64,000 bases of DNA from Manihot esculenta (GCF_001659605.2 NC_035170.2:15824265-15888264), one strand, 5' to 3'. Positions 12,801-24,570 are shown, counted from the first letter of the stretch. Notes: generated from the sequence alone by a model not told the origin. Numbers and translations are program-made.

Positions 12801-12911
12801 CGAAGGTTGGGCAGAAGGTTCTGCGCTTGAGGCTTGCTTTCCTAGCCTTCTGATGGTGCGTTCAATTTATGGATCAAAGGGCACAGTGTCCCTATGCTCA
12901 TATCTGGTCAT
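9888..12911 (-). pseudogene. gag-pro: Athila-like gag-protease polyprotein with deleted pol
   Basis: One minus-strand frame runs from an ATG at 12911 to 9888 (about 1000 codons). It has seven stops in the gag half, all TAA except one TGA at 11721; the last 501 codons (9888-11393) are fully open. Gag shows WLFYLPPGSI, the core around FLDKYFPPSK and a zinc knuckle CGICSYVGHPTDQC. Protease shows [11 protein letters not shown] (active-site Asp) and ILLGRPFL. After it, instead of RT, come RPPN-type repeats, then [13 protein letters not shown] from the RNase H-integrase border, then the integrase tail ([23 protein letters not shown]). RT and the integrase core are lost. Stops suit CAA to TAA and TGG to TGA changes. 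Confidence 0.9.
10240..10490. repeat. TTCGGCSGCCGAA module inside coding sequence
   Basis: Copies such as tttggcggccgaag, gttcggcggccgaagg and gttcggcggccgaatg lie in the open frame after the protease. On the minus strand they encode (L/F)RPPN repeats. A second small group at about 12767-12810 lies in the gag N-terminus and encodes AAEP repeats in a different frame. Confidence 0.88.
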
Positions 12912-12943
12912 GAAAGAAAAATAAACAAATAAGTAAAATCAAC

Positions 12944-12961
12944 TCCCCGGCAACGGCGCCA
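12944..12961 (-). promoter_or_regulatory. Primer binding site, Athila-like element
   Basis: Minus-strand TGGCGCCGTTGCCGGGGA lies 5 bases inside the 5' LTR. This is the PBS typical of Athila/Cyclops-type elements, usually assigned to tRNA-Asp (family knowledge). Confidence 0.88.
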
Positions 12962-12966
12962 ATTTT

Positions 12967-14745
12967 TGACTGTGCGGTTGTCGAAGCCGGTCAAAAATAA
13001 CCTTCTTGGTTACCTACAATTTACAACTGCAGATAGTGGTGAAGGATCGAATCCACAGAGAATTATTACCTATTTATTTATCTCAATCAAGACCAATAGA
13101 ACTAATTGAAAACACAATAGAAAGCAAGTAATCGCAAATAGAACAAAAGTAAAATGCAAGGAAAGTAAAAAGGGAGTTTTGAGAGTGATTTGATTAACAA
13201 CTAATGAAAGCAATTAAAATAGTAAGTAGTCAAAATAAAACAAGAAATCAATATGAGAAAAGTCTAGTTGAAGATATGGGTCTACTTTGGTTGTTTGGGT
13301 TGATCATTGAAACATGGTTATCTTGATTGATTCGATAGGTTGGTTATGGGGGTGGAAGACGCTTCTCACCACCATGTCTTTCCTTATGAACAAACTGATT
13401 AGGGAATGTCCTCTAACCAATTACTAATCAAGAAATTGCCAAGGAATGTCCTTGGGCCATAGGCATCAAAACAATTGCCAATTGCATGAAGAACAAGAAA
13501 GATCCAAACCCTAGCTACTCAAACGCATGAGATGTTGCTAGATCATACAATTTCTTGGGTTTTTACACCAAGTGTTCTATGGACAGAATATTTCCAGCAA
13601 TTACGGACTAACAAATATCCTAATCCAACAATCAATTAACTTTGCAATCAAGAATCAAGTGGCCAATTTGATCAAAACAACAAAGCAATCTTAGAATTAA
13701 GCACAATTGCATGAATATTGAATAAACCAAAATCAAACACTTTATGTTCAGATCTCACAACCCTTTAAACAACCTTAGTTTCAATCAAACTTCAACTAGA
13801 AAGAAGGGTTTCAGCCACTCATGGCTGAACCAAAATAGAAAATTAAAGAAAAGAAGAAAGAAGAAGAAGAACTAAGGTGGAGAGAGAGCCTTGGGGCCTT
13901 GCCGATTTCTGGAGAAGTGGTGGAACCAAATCTGCCTTCCTTGTCTTCTTGAAGCCTTTAAATAGATCTTGAGAGGCTGCTTAGGGTTTGGTGGCAGTCC
14001 ATGAGTCTTTTAGAGGCTGTCCAAAGTGCCCTTGGTCCCATATGTGCCTTCTTTGTGCATGAGTGAAGGCAAAAACGAGATGCATGTGATGGGGGGCAAG
14101 TGGGGGCTCTTTGGTCTTTTTAATTGCTGCCCAAGGTCTTCAAGATGTTGCCTAAAGAGTTAAGAGGCTGCCCATACACTAATAAGGAAGGTGGGGCCTC
14201 CTTTTGAATTTTGAATGTGCATGATACTAAGTGCGAAACATGTGATCTTTGGATTTTGGCTTCCTTAATAAGCTTGATCTTGAAATCCAATATTTGAATG
14301 TGAATCTTGAAGATTTGAATCTCAAAATACTTCCTTTGTTTGGCTCCTCAAATATGGCAACTTGGGATATGGCTTCTTGAATAAGGAAAGTGTGCATTGG
14401 GAGGCATTTTCGGCTGCCTAAAATGAGTTTCGGAGGCTGGACTTTCGGCTCTGGACGCAAGGTTCGGCGGCCGAAGGTGCCGCCGAAAGTGGTAGAGTTT
14501 CGTCTCTGGAGTCCTCTTTCGGCCGCCGAAAGTGCCGCCGAAGGTGACTAGTCTTTGGCTTCCGAAAGTGCTTCCGAAGGTTGCTGAATTTTGGCTCCTT
14601 TTGGCATTTTTAAGAACATTTTCTCTAATTTGTTTCTTCACACCTAATATTTACAAAACATGATTAAAACCACAAAATTAGATAGAATAGGTGCAAATAA
14701 ACATCAATAAGATCATGAAAATATGGACTAAAATATGCTCTATCA
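12967..14745 (-). repeat. 5' LTR of the Athila-like element
   Basis: LTR of 1779 bp, the partner of 7051-8834, followed by the second target duplication GTAAT. It has the module cluster at about 14408-14580. High similarity to its partner suggests a recent insertion. Confidence 0.93.
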
Positions 14746-14750
14746 GTAAT

Positions 14751-16761
14751 ATGTCATCCACATATAGGACTAGAAACACAATTGCACTCCCACTAACCAT
14801 CTTGTAAACACAATATTCATCTTCATTCTTGATGAATTCAAAGTCCCTGACTGTCTCATCAAAACGAAGATTCCAGCTCCGAGAAGCTTGCTTCAATCCA
14901 TAAATGGATCTTTGAAGCTTGCAAATCTTTCTAGAATTCTCAGGGATTACAAAACCCTCAGGTTGTGTCATGTACACATCCTCGAGCAAGTTTCCATTAC
15001 GGAAAGTTGTTTTGACATCCATTTGCCATATCTCGTAATCATAGTACGCAGCAATGGCAATGAGAATTCTAACCGACTTAAGCATTGCTACTGGCAAAAA
15101 GGTATCATCATAGTCTATACCATGAATCTGTTTGAAACCTTTTGCTCAAGCCTTGCTTTGTAGGTATGCACATTTCCATCCATGTCAGTTTTCTTCTTGA
15201 AAACCCATTTGCAACCAATGGTCTTAACACCCTCAAGGGGATCAATTAATGACTAAACTCGATTGTCATACATGGATTGCATTTCAGATTTCATGGCAGA
15301 AAGCCATTTCTCGGAATCTGGACCTGACACAGCCTCTTGATAGGTAGTAGGCTCATCTTGATCAATGAGCAAAAGTTCACGACTATCAGTCATGAGAAAT
15401 CCATATCTCTCAGACTGATGATATGTTCTATCAGATCTGCGTGGGACTTGTGTCACCCTTTCAGTTTCCACAACTGTTTGTGGTTCTGAAAGTGGTTCTA
15501 TCGGCGGTTCAATGCTCTCTTGTGGTGCTTGAGTTTCCTCAAGTCGCACTGTACTCCCACTGAATCTCTGAGAGATAAATTCCTTTTCTAAAAAGATACC
15601 ATTTCGAGCAACAAACACTTTGTTCGTTGATGGAATATAGAAATAGTATCCTTTGGTTTCTTTAGGATACCCCACAAAATTGCACTTGATAGATTTTGGA
15701 GCTAGCTTATCTGAAATTGCGCATTTCACATAAGACTCACAACTCCAAATCTTAAGAAAAGAGCAACTGGATATTTTGCCAGTTCATAACTCATATGGTG
15801 TCTTTTCAACCGCTTTCGATGGTACTCGGTTTAAAGTGAATGCAGTTGTTTCCAAGGCATAACCCCAAAACGATATAGGGAGATTTATTTGACTCATCAT
15901 AGATCGAACCATATCTAATAAGGTTTGATTTTTCCTTTCAGAAACACCATTCCATTGTGGAGTTCCTGGAGGAGTCAATTGTGAAACAATTCCATAATTT
16001 CTAAGATGTTCATCAAACTCTTGGCTCAAATATTCACCACCGTGATCACTATATGGCTAAGACGACAATGCCATAAATATGTTGGGTTTAACTCATTTGG
16101 CTTAGTTTTCTTAGAAGTTATGTTATAGATATTATTGTCTCTAGAATCATCTAGATTAAGGACATAAAGGCCATCATATGAATTTGCAATACAATAAAGC
16201 AAATTATCTTTATTATAAATGGAGCATTTTTATTCTTAATAAGAAATAAAAAACTTTCATCGTCCAAAACAGAAACTGAAATAATATTCCTACTCAAAGT
16301 AGGAACATAAAAGCAATTGTTCAAAACTAACAAAAGCCCATTAGGCAACACAAGTTCATAAGTCCCTACAGCTAATGCAGCAACTCTTGCTCCATTGCCT
16401 ACGCATAGGTCCACATTACCCTTTTTCAGTTTTCTACTCCTTTTAAGACCCTGCACATTTGTACAAATGTGAGAACCACATCCAGTATCTAATACCCATG
16501 AAGTAGAAATAGATAAATTAATATCTATAACATAAATACCCGAAGTTGTAGTCTCACTACTCTTCTTCTTCTTACACTTATCCAAATAGAGTTTGCAATT
16601 TCTCTTCCAATGCCCTGATTCCTTGCAATGGAAGCAGATTCCTTCCTTAGGAACTTTTGCCTTGGATTAGGCTTGTCTCGTCCCTTAGAACCATTTTCTT
16701 TCAGTTTATCCTTCTCAAGGATGGATCGCAGTGATAAGGTGGAATTGTTATTAGTAGCCAT
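14751..16761 (-). pseudogene. pol: Copia gag-protease-integrase-RT, 5' half, deleted
   Basis: On the minus strand: gag start MATNNNSTLSLRSILEKDKL, then a jump to a zinc knuckle (CFHCKESGHWKRNC) that lies in another frame. Next come protease (WVLDTGCGSHI), the pre-integrase motif YLWHCRLS, integrase from HGGEYLSQEF onward, the linker, and RT (QMDVKTTFRNG, YGLKQASRSWN, YVDDILL). Most of gag is deleted, and the integrase between YLWHCRLS and HGGEYL is deleted near 16050. Stops are at 15784 (TGA) and 15253 (TAG), both where Trp is usual, and one base is missing near 15147. It ends at the Athila-like insertion. Confidence 0.9.
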
Positions 16762-17847
16762 AATTATCTACAAAATATGTAAATATAATCAATTTAGTAA
16801 ATTAATATTGAGGTGATAATAATCTCCCACTAAAATATAACCCTCAAGAAGAATAATAATATTTTAGTGGGCTAAGATCCATATTTCACCTAATTCTAAG
16901 TCAGCTTTGGCATGATGCTTAGAATTAAGTTATTTAGGTAGGTAATTTCTTACCAATTACATCTAATGTAACTCTCAAAATTATGAGGTGTTGACATTGT
17001 ATGTCAAATTGCATGTTATACCCCATCTAATGCCTTAGGCCCAAAACCGTTTTGATAGCCTAATTAAGCCCAACCAAAATTAAATAAATGAGTAACTGTT
17101 ACTCATCCTATCTTACTAGGATAACTTAAGCACTTTGCTTTGGCAAAACTTGCATTTTGGTGATCTTAGTCTTGATAGGTATTTAATATGTGGGTGGCAT
17201 TAAAACTTAAAATTTTAGAGTGAGGGTTCAATTATTAATTTTAATTATTTTATCTTGCATATATATATATTATAGCATCCTATACGCACACACATATATA
17301 TAGGCTATCATACATAGTATCTCATACTAATATATGACAAAATAATAAAATATAGTCATTTAAATATTATTTAAAGATTAAAAGAAAATAATAAAAATTT
17401 GTTTTCTTATTAATATTTTTTTTATTTTCAGGGGCAAATTTGTAATTAGAGCATTATCTTCTTCCTCAGGAAGAAGCCCTAGTTGCCGCTTCTTCACCAA
17501 GCAGCAGCCCAAGCAATCGCCGCCATGTCCGACGATGAGCGAAGTGGCCACTTCCCATCGTTGCTTCGGGCATCCATCAGCGGTGGGTCATGCCAACACA
17601 CATGACCACCTCCCATCGCGTGCTCGCCTGTGGCCTTCACATGTGATGGTCTGGTCCTCAGCGTTTTCTGGGTTCACGAGGACTGTTCATCGTGAATCCT
17701 CCTTTTTTTTAATTTAATTTTTCTAACAAAAATTAAAATTATCTAAATGATCTAATCATTCATCCATAATTATCATGCCATTCTAATAAGCATATATCAC
17801 ATATATCATATTAATCATGGCGTAATTAATTTAAACGAAAAGCACAA
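16762..17847 (-). other. Copia 5' leader with a GC-rich island
   Basis: A non-coding leader between PBS and gag start. Most is AT-rich, but 17450-17700 is distinctly GC-rich and carries an open stretch on both strands with no recognisable product. That island could be captured host sequence or simply leader; nothing in it can be assigned. Confidence 0.6.
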
Positions 17848-17863
17848 CCTGGCTCTGATACCA
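17848..17863 (-). promoter_or_regulatory. Primer binding site, copia element
   Basis: Minus-strand TGGTATCAGAGCCAGG, complementary to the 3' end of initiator tRNA-Met, is one base from the 5' LTR end. It fixes the element's orientation. Confidence 0.93.
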
Positions 17864-17864
17864 C

Positions 17865-19613
17865 TGTTGGGAAATCCAGAGATTATTGCAACCCAAATTG
17901 CGCAGCGGAAAAATAAAAATCTCGGATTTCCTTTTCCCAGAATACGAGTGCTTCGTTTAATTCATAAGAAGGATATGAGACTAAACTGTTAATCTCGTCG
18001 AGAAGATACAATGTTGGACTAATGGTGCTGCTTTTTCAAACGAACACCCTCTATGGTATCCACACGAACGTCTTCTATCCTTCTAGAGTGCTAGCTTTCT
18101 CAAAGATAGATAGATTATGTGCTCCACAATCTGCAACTTTTTAGACTGAGTTTTCTCAAAATTATCTCTCATCCACAATTCATAGAAGGGGTATTTATAT
18201 GTTTCAATCTTTTTTTTTCCCACAACTCCTTTTCCTAAAAGGAGTTGTGTTTTTCCACAACTTCTTTTCTTAAATGGAGTTGTGTTCATAACTCACTATC
18301 ACAATCTCGCAGATACTCAAATATCTTATATAATAGAGTCCTTTATCTGTAACAGTTACAGATAGACTGCAGATCTTTTAAATATTATTATCTCATAATA
18401 ATACATGATTAATAATAAATAATTAATAATAATAACACTTTATTATTATTAATTAATATTAATAATAAATAATTAATAATAATAGCACTTTATTATTATT
18501 AATCAATATTAATAATAATAACACTTTATTATTATTAATTATATTAATGATAAATAATTAATAATAATATCACTTTATTATTATTAATCAATATTAATAA
18601 TAATAACACTTTATTATTATTAATTATATTAATGATTAATAATAATAACACTTTATTATTATTAATTATATTAATGATTAATAATAATAACACTTTATTA
18701 TTATTAATTATATTAATGGGCTTTGGGCTTTTAGCCCATTAATATGTCATAACACATCAACAACGTTCTTTTGTGTGTGACCCAATAGGCTCACATTAAT
18801 TGACAATAGGCCCAGTCCCACAAGACCCATAAGTCATAAGTGGCCTCTAGCAAGATATTATGACTACCCAACTAATATGAGGATCAATAGTCCGATAAAG
18901 CCTAATAAATAGAACATGTATTAATCCCTTTATCACACGATATCTAGTTTGAACATAAGTCATGGTCAATGTCAAACTTATAATGTTCAAACTTGTGATT
19001 TCTCGATCTCTAAGTAGACTGATATGGACTGATAAATTCAAATGATATTGATCACACTATCAATTCATTTGAGTACGGCCATGCATTTCTCAGTCTCACT
19101 TATCGAGGGACCCAGAAGATATCTCTCTCAGAGAGAGGAACAAATCCTATCTTGATTGTTCAATATCCTCTACATAATTTCTATTATGCTCAATCATAAC
19201 CTTTATGATTGTCCGATAAAGACAATGTTTGGTTATGTCAAAACATAATAGTCCTTATGTTGGAAACTATGACAATCTCAAGTCAAAGGATTAAGACATA
19301 ACTACTTTGAGATTCACTTATGACAATAACTCATGTAGTGATCTCAATGCGGGTCCATCCAATACTTTGTTCTCTAACAAGTATCTATGATTATTGAATT
19401 ATATCAACATATACATAATCATCTCATGATTATCAATCAATAATCATACTAGTTATATTTTATTATTATCAACATAATAATAAGTAACCAAGGATGATAA
19501 TCATTATTATGTAACATGCAAACAAATAATAATGATAAAAACCCTCTTTTAATAATAACCAAACGACATACAAAAAAGGTCCAAGATAATGGCCTAGGGC
19601 ATATACACTAACA
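17865..19613 (-). repeat. 5' LTR of the copia element
   Basis: LTR of 1749 bp reading TGTTGGG...ACTAACA on the plus strand. Its last 227 bp match 5832-6057. It contains an AT-rich tandem array at about 18395-18720. Confidence 0.92.
18395..18720. repeat. AT-rich tandem hairpin array in copia LTR
   Basis: About six to seven copies of a 45-60 bp unit containing AATAATAACACTTTATTATT, which is itself an inverted repeat around cactt. Units are separated by attatattaatga or similar. The other LTR is truncated before this point, so stability cannot be compared. Confidence 0.85.
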
Positions 19614-20132
19614 GGCTCAGCATTCGGGCTCTTTGGGCTTAGTTATCACTCTTGGGCTCTTTGCCCTTGCATGGAATTCATGCTCATAGGCCTTACTGTC
19701 ACTTTGTCCTCTCAGCTCGGTTTTGTGGTGCTGGGGCTCCTTTTCCAATGCCAGTCACCTCCCTCATTGAGGGCTTCACTTAGGATTCAGGCTTTTTGGC
19801 CTCATTGTAGCTTCATCCTCTCAGCTCGATTTTTTTGGTGCTGGTGTCAATTTTCAATGCCAGTCACCTACCTCACCGAGGGCTTCTCTTAGGATTTAGG
19901 CTCTTTGGCCTTACAGTCGCTTTGTCCTCTCAGCTCGGTTTTTTGGTGCTGGGGGTCAATTTTTGATGCTAGTCACCTACCTCACTGAAGGCTTCTCTTA
20001 GGATTCATGCTATTTGGCCTTACTGTCTCTTCGTCCTTTCAGCTCGATTTTTTGGTGCTGGGGGTCAATTTCAGATGCTAGTCACCTACCTCACTGAAGG
20101 CTTCTCTTAGGATTCGGGCTCTTTGGCCTTAC
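19614..20132 (-). repeat. Tat 3' UTR tandem repeats, left block
   Basis: Roughly 4.7 copies of a unit of about 109 bp containing gctctttggcctta, ctcagctcg, ttttttggtgctggggg and gtcacctacctcactgagg. It continues after the Tekay B insertion at 26715. Confidence 0.88.
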
Positions 20133-20299
20133 TGTAATACCCGGCTAGAATCCGGCACCAAAATTCCTGTCGTCCGGTGGAATCTGGGGTGTCGGAATTG
20201 TTTTCCTACAGTGTTATGATGTAGTTTAAGGGTTTTAGTTGAATGGATTTGAGTTGGGTTGAGGTTGGAAGAGAAAAGTCTATGGAGACTTTTGCCAAG

Positions 20300-21235
20300 T
20301 TCGGCCGCCGAAGGTAAGTTCGGCCGCCGAAAGTGCCCAATGTTCGGCTTCCGCAGGTCAGGTTCGACCCCCGAATGTTGCATGGTTTTGCATGCGATTC
20401 GGCAGCCGAAGCTGAGTTGGCTAGCCACCTATTGAGCATTCCTTAGTCAGCATTTTGGACAGGTGTTGGCTCCAAACCCTGTCCAGAAGATTGGCCACGT
20501 CTCCCATGCTTTATTTGCAAGCCCAGCTCATGCAGAGTGTGTGTTGGGTTTCAAAAGTTTTTGAAGGTTTTGAAGTGAAAAAGCTTAGGTTTGAGTGTTT
20601 ATGAGTTTGAAGAGGAGTTGATCCCTTTTCTTTGTTCAAATCGTTCATCTTCGTGTTTACAGGAGGTAAGTGAAGATCTTGAGCATGTTTTACTGTTTTA
20701 CAGAAGTTTTATGAAGGTTTGGGTAGAGATGCATGCTTAGGTGACAAAGGGTGTGTTTTTTTTATGGTTTAGCTTGTAAGCATGATTATGTGTTATGTTT
20801 GCTGTGTTTGTTGGGGTTTTAGGTAGTTTTAGACCCCTTTGTACATATACATGAGTATATGTGTGTTGAGGAGTTGACGGGTGCATGTTTTGAGAGATTG
20901 AAGGGATGGAGGAGCTTGTTTTCCGTCGGGGCTGAGTTCTGGATGAACTCAGATTCGGCAGCCGAAGGTTCATTCGGCCGCCGAACCTCGTGCATGGTGG
21001 CTTAGGCTGCCACAGCTTGCCCCCGCGAGTTTTGCATGTTCAGCTCTGTTTGGGGGATTCGGCCGCCGAAGGTGCCGCCGAAGGTTAGAGACTTTCGTCT
21101 CTGGAGTGCCTTTTGGCCCCCCGAAACTTGCCCCCGAAAGGGTTCGGCCACCGAAGCTTGAGATTCGGCCGCCGAAGGTGCTTGAATTTAGTCTCTGGAG
21201 AGGACTTTCGGCCGCCGAACCTGCCGCCGAAAGTG
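20300..21235. repeat. TTCGGCSGCCGAA clusters in 5' LTR of Tekay B
   Basis: Exact or one-mismatch modules at 20300-20312, 20319-20331, about 20393, 20953, 20973-20985 and a dense group at 21058-21235, with ctttcgtctctgga filler. The corresponding 3' LTR block (24778-25627) lacks about 90 bp of the dense group. Confidence 0.9.
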
Positions 21236-21610
21236 TTCTGTCCAGCTTTCTTTTGCATGCTTTGCATGGATGTTAGAGTGAGTTTAAGGGGATTCTTGGG
21301 GAATTTAATAAGCTTGTTTGGTCCCTCATTTGAGTCCATCTGTATAGGTACAACGCAGAGGAACCAGAGAGAGCAGCACTGAGTACTGCTCCAGAGGGTT
21401 CAGAGCCTGCAGAGTCAGTCAGTCCAGATAGCCAGAGGTGAGTGGAACGAAACTTACGGCTTTTACTTGCACAATGGAATGTTTTAGCATATCTCATGCA
21501 TCATGATTATGCCTTAGGTTGATTGCATTAGTATCCACGAATATGTTGCATTGCATCGTTATTTGTTGATGTGGGAAAATGCTGAATGATCCCATAGTCG
21601 CAGACAGGAA

Positions 21611-21720
21611 GTCCAGGAGCCTTTGACTACGCCCTGGCAGGTATAGCAAAGTCCAGGAGCCTTTGACTACGCCCTGGCAGGTATAGCAAAGTCCAGGAGC
21701 CTTTGACTACACCCTGGCAA
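21611..21720 (+). repeat. 40-bp minisatellite in 5' LTR of Tekay B
   Basis: Two complete and one partial copy of a 40-bp unit beginning gtccaggagcctttgactac. The 3' LTR has one copy at about 26005. Confidence 0.93.
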
Positions 21721-21812
21721 TGGTAAGTACAGAGGTGTTACATACACATATACATATATGACAGGAAGACCAGGTGCTCGATTGTACGCCCTGGCACAGA
21801 GTTACTGGGACT

Positions 21813-24532
21813 AGGGTTTCATCCGCCCTAGTACCTCACCTTGGGGTGCTCCAGTGCTCTTTGTCAGAAAGAAGGATGGATCCCTCAGACTTTGTATTGA
21901 CTACAGACAGTTGAACAAGGTCACTACCAAGAATAGGTATCCCTTATCGCGGATTGATGATCTATTTGACCAGCTAGCTGGAGCAGGATGTTTCTCGAAA
22001 ATAGATCTGAGATCCGGGTATCATCAGTTGCGAGTCAGAGAGGCAGATGTGCCTAAGACAGCTTTCAGAACCAGATATGGGCATTATGAGTTCTTAGTGA
22101 TGCCGTTCGGGTTGACTAACGCCCCTGCAGCATTCATGGATCTTATGAACAGAGTTTTCAGTGAGTTTCTGGATCACTTTGTCATTGTTTTCATCGATGA
22201 TATTTTAGTGTATTCCAAAGATGCAGAGGAGCATGCCCAGCATCTGAGGATAGTTTTGCAGACACTGAGAGAGCATGGTTTGTATGCCAATTTCTCGAAG
22301 TGTGAGTTTTGGTTGAGGAGCATTTCCTTCTTAGGACATGTAGTATCAGCAGAGGGTATTGAGGTAGACCCCAAGAAGATAGAGGCTGTAGCTAACTGGC
22401 CCAGACCCATTACAGTGACTGAGATTAAAAGCTTTCTGGGACTGGCAGGTTACTACAGGAGGTTCGTTTAGAACTTCTCCAAGATCGCAGCTCCTATGAC
22501 CAAACTGACGCAGAAGAACCAGAAGTTTGTCTGGTCAGACCAGTGTGAAGAGAGCTTTGAGGAGCTCAAGCGGAGATTGACCACAGCACCAGTGTTAGCT
22601 CTGCCTGTCAGTAATGAGGATTTCACAGTGTTCTGTGATGCATCTCGAGTGGGATTGGGTTGTGTATTGATGCAGAGTGATAGGGTGATAGCTTATGCTT
22701 CTAGACAGTTGAAGAAGCACGAGTTGAATTACCCTACCCATGACCTAGAGATGGCAGCAGTTATCTTTGCACTTAAGATGTGGCGGCATTACCTCTACGG
22801 GGTTAAATGCGAGATCTTCACTGATCACAAGAGTTTACAATACATCTTGAGTCAGAGAGAGCTAAATTTGAGGCAGAGGAGATGGGTAGAATTGCTCAGT
22901 GATTATGATTGTAAGATCCAGTATCATCCGGGTAAGGCGAATGTTGTAGCAGACGCCCTCAGCCGGAAGTCACTAGGCAGTTTATCCCATATAGCAGCAG
23001 AGCGAAGACCAGTTGTGATGGAGCTTTACAAGCTCTTAGAAGAGGGGTTACAGCTAGAGTTGTCTGGTACAGGTGCAGTGATAGCACAGATGAGAGTGAC
23101 ACCTGTGTTTCTGGAGCAGATAGCTTAGAGACGGCATGAGGACCCTGAGTTGATGAAACTTGCCAGGACTGTTCAGTCAGGCAACAATGCAACGTTTAGA
23201 TTTGATCGCAAAGGGATCCTTCGCTATGGAAGTCGACTTTGTGTACCAGATAAGAGCAGTGTGAAGGAAGACATTATGAGGGAAGCTCATAATGCGAGGT
23301 ATAGTGTGCACCCAGGAGCCACCAAGATGTATCAGGATCTGAAAAGGGTCTATTGGTGGCCAGCCATGAAGAAAGAAGTGGCGCAGTTTGTGACAGCTTG
23401 TGACGTTTGCCAGAGGGTGAAACTAGAGCATCAGAAACCAGCTGGAATGCTTAACCCATTGCCGATTCCAGAGTGGAAATGGGAGAACATAGCCATGGAT
23501 TTTGTAGTGGGTTTACCAGCAGCGTCTAACAGGATAGACTCTATATGGGTGATTGTGGACAGACTCACGAAATCTGCTCATTTTCTTCCAGTTCGGAGTA
23601 ACTATTCTGTGGATAAGTTGGCACAGGTCTATTTGGATGAAATAGTGAGATTACATGGTGTTCCAATGTCGATAATTTCAGACAGAGGACCTCAGTTTAC
23701 CTCCCGCTTTTGGCGAAGTCTGCAGAGTGCGATGGGCACAAGATTAGAGTTTAGCACTGCTTTCCACCCACAGACTGATGGACAGTCAGAGAGGACAATC
23801 CAAACCATCGAGGATATGCTTCGACTGTGTGTGTTAGACTTTGGCGGTTCTTGGCGGCAGCATCTACCTTTGGTGGAGTTTGCCTACAATAACAGCCATC
23901 ATGCTAGCATCGGGATGGCTCCTTATGAAGCTTTGTATGGGAGGAAGTGCAGATCCCCTGTTTGCTGGGAAGAAATAGGAGAAAAGGCTCTTGCAGGGCC
24001 AGAGTTAGTAGAGATTACCAGTAGAGTGGTGCCCATAATCAGAGAGAGAATCAGAACAGCGCAGAGCAGACAGAAAAGTTATGCAGACGTTCGCAGAAAA
24101 CAGTTAGAGTTCCAGGAAGGGAATTGGGTGTTGCTGAAAGTGTCTCCAATGAAAGGAGTCGTGCGTTTTGGGAAGAAGGGTAAGTTAGCTCCACGATACA
24201 TTGGCCCCTTTGAGATTTTACAGAGGATCGGGAATGTGTCGTATAAGCTGGATTTACCTGCTTCTATAGAGAGAATTCACCCGGTATTTCATGTTTCTAT
24301 GCTACGGCAGTTTGTGTCAGATCCGAATCAGGTTCTGAATGAGCCTGAGGTGGAGATTCATACAGATCTCACCTATATAGAGCAGCCAGTGCGGATTCTG
24401 GACACGCAGATCAGACAGCTAAGAAACAAGGAGATTCCGATGGTGAAAGTTTTATGGAACCACCATAATGTAGAAGAGTGCACCTGGGAGACGCGGGAGT
24501 CTATGCTCCAGCAGTATCCATATCTGTTTTGA
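21813..24532 (+). pseudogene. pol: Tekay element B pol (RT-RNaseH-IN-chromodomain)
   Basis: The best preserved pol in the window: one uninterrupted frame except for two TAG stops at 22469 and 23126, both where element A has or implies CAG. RT begins part-way, at [13 protein letters not shown]; the FIDD active site is near 22193. RNase H has [13 protein letters not shown] and FTDHKSLQ. Integrase has a zinc-binding region ending CDVCQRVK, then catalytic Asp in MDFVVGLP, Asp in SDRGPQF and Glu in GQSERTIQ, all present. The tail ending QQYPYLF is chromodomain-like. The lost 5' part of RT, protease and gag make it non-functional. Confidence 0.94.
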
Positions 24533-24570
24533 GGTTCATTTCCTCCTTTTTGTATGTTTATGGTTTGTGT

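Larger units (their letters stand above)
7051..14745 (-). mobile_element. Non-autonomous Athila-like LTR retrotransposon
   Basis: A complete insertion of 7695 bp with a perfect 5-bp target duplication GTAAT (7046-7050 and 14746-14750). The LTRs are 7051-8834 and 12967-14745 and differ only at scattered bases and small indels. The PBS is at 12944-12961 and the polypurine tract at 8835-8850. Inside it codes only for gag and protease fused to the extreme C-terminus of an integrase; RT, RNase H and the integrase core are absent. It must have been copied in trans. It landed in the copia RT next to the YVDD codons. Confidence 0.93.
5832..19613 (-). mobile_element. Ty1/copia element, minus strand, hosting a nested element
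   Basis: The copia coding order is on the minus strand. The 5' LTR is 17865-19613, the PBS is adjacent, and coding pieces are at 14751-16761 and 6078-7050. Only the last 226 bp of the 3' LTR remain (5832-6057), because Tekay A inserted in it. The two coding pieces are separated by the Athila-like insertion 7051-14745; removing it and one GTAAT copy rejoins the RT at the YVDD motif. The element itself sits at the edge of the Tat tandem repeats at 19614. It is defective, with deletions in gag and integrase. Confidence 0.9.
20133..21812 (+). repeat. 5' LTR of Tekay B, truncated
   Basis: It matches 24611 to about 26126. Differences from the 3' LTR are mostly a longer TTCGGC cluster (extra material around 21075-21160) and a 40-bp minisatellite with more copies. 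The last 590 bp or so of the LTR are deleted. Confidence 0.9.

Noticed and set aside
17535..17717. Possible small gene in the GC-rich island
   Set aside because: It lies in the copia leader, has no recognisable motif and no promoter or partner exon.
19614..20132. CRISPR-like or satellite array
   Set aside because: Units are contiguous 109-bp repeats without spacers in a plant element; they fit Tat 3' UTR repeats.
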